From: Carya illinoinensis
Taxonomy: Eukaryota; Streptophyta; Magnoliopsida; Fagales; Juglandaceae
Length of the DNA: 64,000 nucleotides
Assembly: GCF_018687715.1 (NCBI RefSeq)
Contig: NC_056762.1
Span: forward strand, 36,660,864-36,724,863
Reading direction: 5' to 3'
The notes beneath the pieces were generated by a model that saw only the letters and a list, made by a program, of their open reading frames with translations, searched no databases and was not told the origin of the DNA. The first letter of the stretch is position 1, and every line of letters starts with the position of its first letter. This document shows positions 58,286 through 64,000 of this stretch, piece by piece. The position numbers and the translations under genes were made by a program.

Positions 58286-61008
58286 ACCATGGAATGCAGG
58301 GAGCTGATGCACCTTCCTTTGGTGTAGCTGAGGCAGATGTTGTAATAAGATTAAGGTGATAAACTACTGTATTTTTTTAAGGAGTGGTATTTCAACAATT
58401 CAAAATTGTCATGTTTTTGTGTGTAAGTTCCATGAAGTATAAGCTATCAATATTAGAGTAATTTTTTCCAAAACTTACAGTCAATGTTATATGATACTGA
58501 AGGGTGGGAAAAAACATGCTTGAGGCCTAGTTTTTTATCAAACACTATACTTGATAGAAATTATTGGAATGTTGATTATTCCCATAGATTTTGTATAGAA
58601 TTAATGTAGATTAAATACTCCTTCACACTTGCTTAGTAATTGTCAAGACACAGATCTGATTATTGAGTTGTGTTGTGTCATGTTGGCAGGGGCCAAAGCT
58701 GTGATCTGCAGCCGCATATTTATAATCTGTTACATTTGATGTGCTGCAAACTTGTTAGTTGTTTGATGTGATTCTAATCAGTTGAAGATGGAATGACAGG
58801 TATCAAGAAATTGATCTAAAACCAATAGGCCATTTATACACAATCAGGTTGCTTCATTTCCAGCTCCCTGGCATGTGAGGTGGTCTTATATAACATACAG
58901 CATATGAGGTATACATGAAGTCCAACGAACATCCATACCAATCAACCAAAAAGTATGGTGTAATGCACTGCCATTAGGTATTTCTTATCAATCCAATAAC
59001 CTCAATACAAGTAAATTGGATAAATGAAAGTGTGGACCAATTAAATTGGAAAAAGTAATATATGGCTCAAATAGGTTAGACCATAGTTGAGAATAGCATA
59101 ATTATCCAACTGGGCAGCATAATTGGTTTTGATATCTTTGTCTTACATGAAGCCTACAAATTAGCAAGTACATGGATCTAAGCTAGTCGGCTGCCTTACA
59201 AAACAAGTTGCATAGTCTATATCACTTATTGGCAAATCTGTAAAGAATATCTACGAATGTCATCAAATATCAAACATTCCAATTAGCTTGACAATATCTT
59301 CTCATAATTTGTCCAATGAATGAGCGTTTTACTCAATTGAAATGTGTTATTTCTATGCCTTACGAGGGGGGGTATGAAGCTGGACAACTCAATGCAAGAA
59401 TGGCAGAGCATTATAGACTACCAGTAAATATTGATTATTAATGTATGGTGGAGCAAGCTTAGAAAAATCCTGGATCCCGAACAAATTAAACTGCCAATTG
59501 TATAATTAAGGTTTGCAACGATAACCAGTTCAGAACTCCAAAGGGTCTTGCAATGCTGGTTATATAACTGCAAATTAAAAGCTAACACCTGTACTAAAAG
59601 ATTAGACATCTGTCAATATAAGCTGACACCTATATTGATTATTAATCTGCCACTTGTATATAAGCTGAGCCTGTAATGTGACCATTACAAATATTAACCT
59701 GCCACTTGTCCATAAGCTGACACCTGTATTGTCTCATTTCACCCCTATATGCCACTTTGCTGGTTATATAGGGAGTTATTTGCTGTACTTCTATAAAAAA
59801 TTAACTGCTTGTATTGGAAACCTATACAAGTTAACGTGGTTGTGCAGAAAAATTAGCTAAGTAAACCAGAAGTAAATGGTTCAAAACTTATTATTAATAA
59901 GTTTTTATGCACTCAATGAGGGACAAGAAAGTTGTGGAATGTTATATAGTTTAAATCCACGTAACAGAGAAGAATTTACTCTTATATGACAAAAAACTGG
60001 GCGGGAACTGACCAAAAATTTAGGCGGGGTGCTCTGAGTTGGGTTGTCAACTCATAGGCCGTATCTCCTGGTTTCTCCTGCCAACACCTAGGTCGCAGTA
60101 CCCAATTGCTTAAAAAAGATTGTTTTAGCTGGACAACATGTTTCAAATTGCTCTTTCAACAGAGAAGGAACCCAGTTGACACATCTGAGCGAGGAGCAAG
60201 AAAGCAGCCAATTGTGATCTGAAGTTTAGATTCTCCCAACTTCAGAAACCATCGGTTTGGAGAACACATTTGATCATCCAAGCAGAGAGAGGAGCCGAGT
60301 CTTTTACCTTCATCCACGAAGACAAGTGGGTTAACTCTCTCTCATCTCCTCTCATTTACATGTTGGATCTTCCCACCTGGGCATAATTCTCTCAAAGCTC
60401 ATGTTCTGGGCATGTAAACCTTACTGACGACCATTTTCTCTATGTGCTGTTGTTTTCTTTAAAGAAATGGCTGAGGCCAATGCATGCAACTGTAAGAAGG
60501 GTACTTACAGGTTAATATAATGTCTTTAGATGTGTCATGAAGAACCATTCCAGTATAGACCCTAAACCATACTGATTTGTTTCAACTGTTGTGAGCTTTA
60601 GAAATACTTACTGTTGGACCTCAATATGGTAGTTGGTAGTCAGCCATATGGACAGCAAATGCTTGCTTCTTACTCTATGTGTAAATGATTCAACATATTA
60701 AACACATTTATAGAGACCAAATTATGCACATTAGATTCATGGAGAGGGTTCGATATGTTCTAACCACGTATCTTTAAGGAAATAACTGTTTGTATGGCAT
60801 TTTCCTGTGCTTATATCTAGACTGGAAAATGGTCTTACCCTAGGGTTGAAAAGTGTAGTGCATATTTTGAACATCATTGAAAAATTAGGCACAAAGTAGA
60901 AAGCAGATACTGATTTTCTGAGCCAGTTAGGTTATATCTAGGAAAGTAAGTTTAACAGAGCTTGTGTGTGTGTGCATTAGACGGATTGCCATTTAAAAAA
61001 GTAAGACC
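58286..61008 (+). other. Region between the two CACTA genes
   Basis: No protein domain was recognised. Imperfect repeats of ataagctgacacctgtattg and taatctgccacttgta words occur at 59590-59740. A GC-richer block at about 60140-60330, followed by g|tgggtt-like words, may be an untranslated first exon and promoter of the TnpA-like gene. Confidence 0.4.
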
Positions 61009-63515
61009 ATGGTGAGATGGGTAAGAGGAAGGCTCCCTGGACGATATGGACGTGGGGGCCATACTACACGACTTCATCATGGGCCACCACTGCTGCGTGA
61101 TACGGAAGCAGATGTAGTAATTGGTGATTCCACTCAACCTCCAAATGTGGGTGTAGCGGAGCCTAGTTTTGATGAAGCAAATATAGCTTCCAGGATTGTT
61201 TCAACTAATGCACGTAAGTTGAAACAGCATTATCGAAAACACTTTCTTTATCATGTTTTAGTTAAAAGGCAAAATGCATTCAGCTTGAACTGATTTTTCT
61301 GTTATTGGTGGATAGAAGGAACTGATGCACCTTCCCGAAAACGTGGTCGAGGACCAGCAAAAGACACATTGTTTGACAGAGTCAGAAAATTTGGTCAGAT
61401 ACCCCTGAATATTAAGGATGGACAAAGAGGACCATCGTGCGAAAATTACAACCTATTTTCTGGACGGGTGACCACGATCGTGAGACTTCATGCTAACATG
61501 ATGCATGCAAGCTGGAAAGCTGTGCCCAAAGAGGAGAAAGAAGAGCTCATCGACCGTGTTAAGGTAAGAGCAAGCAAGAGTGTAGGGTTTGCATCTACCA
61601 AGCATATTGTTATGTAAATATGAATATACATCCTACTTCTGTATTTTTTGTAACAAGACAAATAGTTGAACTTGAAATGGACTGACTTCTTGACGTTATC
61701 GTAGGCTGATTTTAAACTGGACTGGACACAAAGTTCGCATCGTGAGTGTGTGACAAATGCAGTGGCAAGGAAATATAATGGATTTCACTATTTATTGCGA
61801 AAGCAGTACATAAGGTATGGGTCGAAAGAAGCAGCCCTTTCTGGCGGGACATCGTGGGTAGAGAAGCCCGTATGGGAACATCTATGTAGGATGTGGTCAA
61901 CTGAAGAATTCGAGGTATATGAATCATCTCTATACTAGTTACAACTCCTTCAATGTGATTAACTAAAAAATGGAAAACTGCCTTGTATATTTTGCAATTT
62001 CTGGAGTGGCACAAAATGCAAATGACTTGGTTCTTGGGTGGTAGTTAGTTTAGAAATACTTAAAAAGTGATAAAGCCGTCTCTTTAATTTTGGTGCATGC
62101 TTGCAAGGGGTGGTTGGGTTAAATTCATGGAAATGGTTGTAATTTGTAAACACTAAGGCATGTTCAAGCGATGTGTCAATAGGGGATGTTAGTAAATCTA
62201 GAGAGATAATCTTAGACAAGTTTACACAATCTACACCAGCTAATGTGTTACAACTTGCATAACCTCTTATATCAACCTAGAATGTATGAGGCAAGTGTGC
62301 TGTACTCCCAATCAGATTACATGTACTCAGTTTTCGGACAGAAGGGTTTTGCTCTCACATTTTGCTGGTATGTGTATTGGGTTATGTTGATTGTTTATGA
62401 CAAGTGGTGTTGCATGGGTTATCCATATAGGCCATTTAAACCAGTATTTTGTGCTTAACAGAGAAAAGTGTTGTCAATTTTCAGCATTTTGGCATGAAGA
62501 CCATCATGTACAACTACAATATTCAATAACATAATTAAAATATTGTAGTTGACATTAGTGTGCATGGTTAAGATAGACACTCTAGGGTGTTTCCAATTAC
62601 CCCCATCCGTGCCTATAAGTTGGAGGTTAAAGCCCATATTTAATTGAAATACTTTAAACTATTATTTATAAGAGGGAAAACTATATCAGAAATTTTCAGG
62701 CTACTAAAGAAACTGAATAATAGTTTAATGCAATAGATCATTATCTCTTGACTGTCAATGCCCCACAGAAAATGTCAAAGAGAAACCAGAAAAATAGGCA
62801 GAAACAAAATGTCAACCATACAGGAGGGAGAAAGCCATTCGTACGAATATTGGAGGAAATGGTACGTCTACTTGAATTTCTGATTCAAGTAACAAGACAT
62901 AATCGATTTTATCCACACTAACTAACTAACTAATGTGTTGATGGTTGCAGAATGAAGAAGACCCAAACTTGATACAGTTTTACAGAGAAGTTCATTGGTC
63001 AAGAAAGAAGGGATGCTTTATAACTGGCCAAGCAGAACAGAACTACGTAAGTGTTTATCTAGTTGCTGTTGAGTCAATTTTTTAAAGGTTAGGCTTAAAG
63101 TAAGTGTTGCCTGGCATTAATGGTGTTACCCTTGGGCACATGGATGTAGAAACTAATGCTTGAGCGATTGGATGAGACTGAGGTGAATACTGAAAACAAC
63201 AATGAGAAGTGCAATGCAGCTTTCAAGGAGGTTTTAGGATATAAAGCAGGATATGCAACAGGACTTGGACACTCGGTTATACCTGAGGCTTCAATAGCAT
63301 TGCGCAAGAATAGGGACTATGTTAGGATTGTTGAAGAGAATGAAAGGAACAAGAATGAAGCACATATGTACAAGAGCCAGTTAGAGGTGCTAAGAGATGA
63401 GTTGCATAGTTTCAAGAATCAGTTTAAAGACTACCAGAGTACGATGAACAATCGTGTAGCTGACCTGGAATGCAATCAAAGAGAGTCTCATCAGGAGACT
63501 AACATGGATGCCTAG
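61009..63515 (+). CDS. TnpA-like Plant_transposase (Ptta/En/Spm) protein
   Basis: Exons 61009-61213, 61316-61563, 61705-61914, 62769-62861, 62951-63046 and 63150-63515 join in frame to 405 aa. The start is an Arg/Gly-rich MVRWVRGRLPGRYGRGG. RKRGRGPAKDTLFDRVRKFG and LFSGRVTTIVRLHANMMHAS follow, then FKLDWTQSSHRECVTNAVAR, PVWEHLCRMWSTEEFE, KMSKRNQKNRQKQN and LIQFYREVHWSRKKG, a pattern of the PF03004 Plant_transposase family. The C-terminus is a predicted coiled coil (LEVLRDELHSFKNQFKDYQS). In En/Spm the second protein, TnpA, binds subterminal repeats and assists excision; that role is inferred here. No frameshift was found. Confidence 0.88.
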
Positions 63516-64000
63516 GCATCCGGTTAATGTGTGGCTTTTTTGTTGCCCAGCTGACTGATCTTTTTGGAAAGTCGTAGTTGAAGTAACAAGTTGCTTATAT
63601 TCGTGAAGTACTAATGTCTTTTGGTCCTTTCTTTTGATGATGCACATATATGGATGTGGTGGCAGTCTCTACATTGTGTCTAGTTTAACAGTCAGCATAG
63701 TATATAGGTTGACAATGTGCCAACGGTTGCTGCCATGCATTTCACACAAAAAAGCTTGACTAAGGTATGCAATTTACTCCCAATGCTTCATGATGTTAAT
63801 ATTCATTATTTCAGACACATATTCAGAGAGATTCCCCCCCCCCCAAAGTTAACCCTATAAGCATTGACAGTTTGAGTGAATTTGGATATCCACTCGAACT
63901 GTCAATGGTTTAGATCAACTAAATAGTTGGGCTGATTGGTTAAAAATACATGCAATTGGTGGCTGAGAGTACAAATGATTAATGATTACCTAGATTGGAT
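63516..64000 (+). other. 3' UTR of the TnpA-like gene / CACTA right part
   Basis: A poly-C run lies at about 63834-63844. Two near-inverse segments (cattgacagtttgagtgaat at 63864 and cactcgaactgtcaatggtt at 63891) form a hairpin. The CACTA right terminus is not in view. Confidence 0.45.

Larger units (their letters stand above)
49168..64000 (+). mobile_element. CACTA (En/Spm) DNA transposon, left end to beyond window
   Basis: The terminus CACTACAACAAAA at 49168-49180 is the classic CACTA end. It lies inside LINE sequence, with tta (49165-49167) as the candidate 3-bp target duplication. Downstream on the same strand are a tnp2-type transposase gene and a Plant_transposase (TnpA-like) gene, the two-gene organisation of autonomous CACTA elements. 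The inverse terminus (ttttgttgtagtg-like) is not seen before 64000, so the right end is outside. A solo LTR is nested at 51786-52904. Confidence 0.88.

Overview
The window looks like nuclear DNA of a woody eudicot. It has long introns with GT-AG borders, AT-rich intergenic DNA and many nested transposons. The style of several short AT-rich MITE families and of the long LTRs suggests Fagales, perhaps the walnut family; that placement is inference from repeat style, not from a marker gene. No prokaryotic, organellar, rRNA, tRNA or CRISPR feature was recognised.

Four host genes are well supported. They are an unrecognised single-exon protein of 591 aa on the minus strand (8549-10324), a TRM32-like/DUF4378 protein (31021-33719, four recognised coding exons, N-terminus unresolved), a neprosin-family secreted protein (36389-39830, seven exons, 394 aa) and GMP synthase (40986-44974, six exons, 538 aa). 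They are not functionally linked. Between them lie broken genes: a decayed MurE-homologue (PAP11-like) pseudogene with a MITE inside it (15205-16737), a first-exon fragment of an NCL-type Na+/Ca2+ exchanger inside a small transposon, and a possible LYR-like terminal exon with an in-frame stop near 1700.

Layout of the repeats. 1-800 is a LINE reverse-transcriptase fragment. 4163-7549 holds Helitron termini (a duplicated 5' end and two 3' ends). 12018-12543 is a 263-bp tandem duplication. 16848-17899 is a Pack-MULE-like element flanked by a 9-bp target-site duplication. 18274-24674 contains two LTR heads in opposite orientation; the minus-strand LTR (3.3 kb) has a primer-binding site and a hairpin-forming higher-order repeat. 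24.8-29 kb is packed with MITEs. A TRIM-like mini-retroelement sits in the last intron of GMP synthase. 46110-49167 is a decayed minus-strand LINE, broken by a CACTA (En/Spm) element that begins at 49168 and runs off the window end.

The CACTA element is the most complete system here. It has a canonical CACTA terminus, a promoter-like region, an intact-looking tnp2-type transposase gene (54159-58262, with DUF4218 and DUF4216 regions) and an intact-looking Plant_transposase (TnpA-like) gene (61009-63515). A copia-type solo LTR with 5-bp target duplications and a 51-bp palindromic tandem repeat is nested in its 5' region. The order of events is LINE, then CACTA, then LTR element reduced to a solo LTR.
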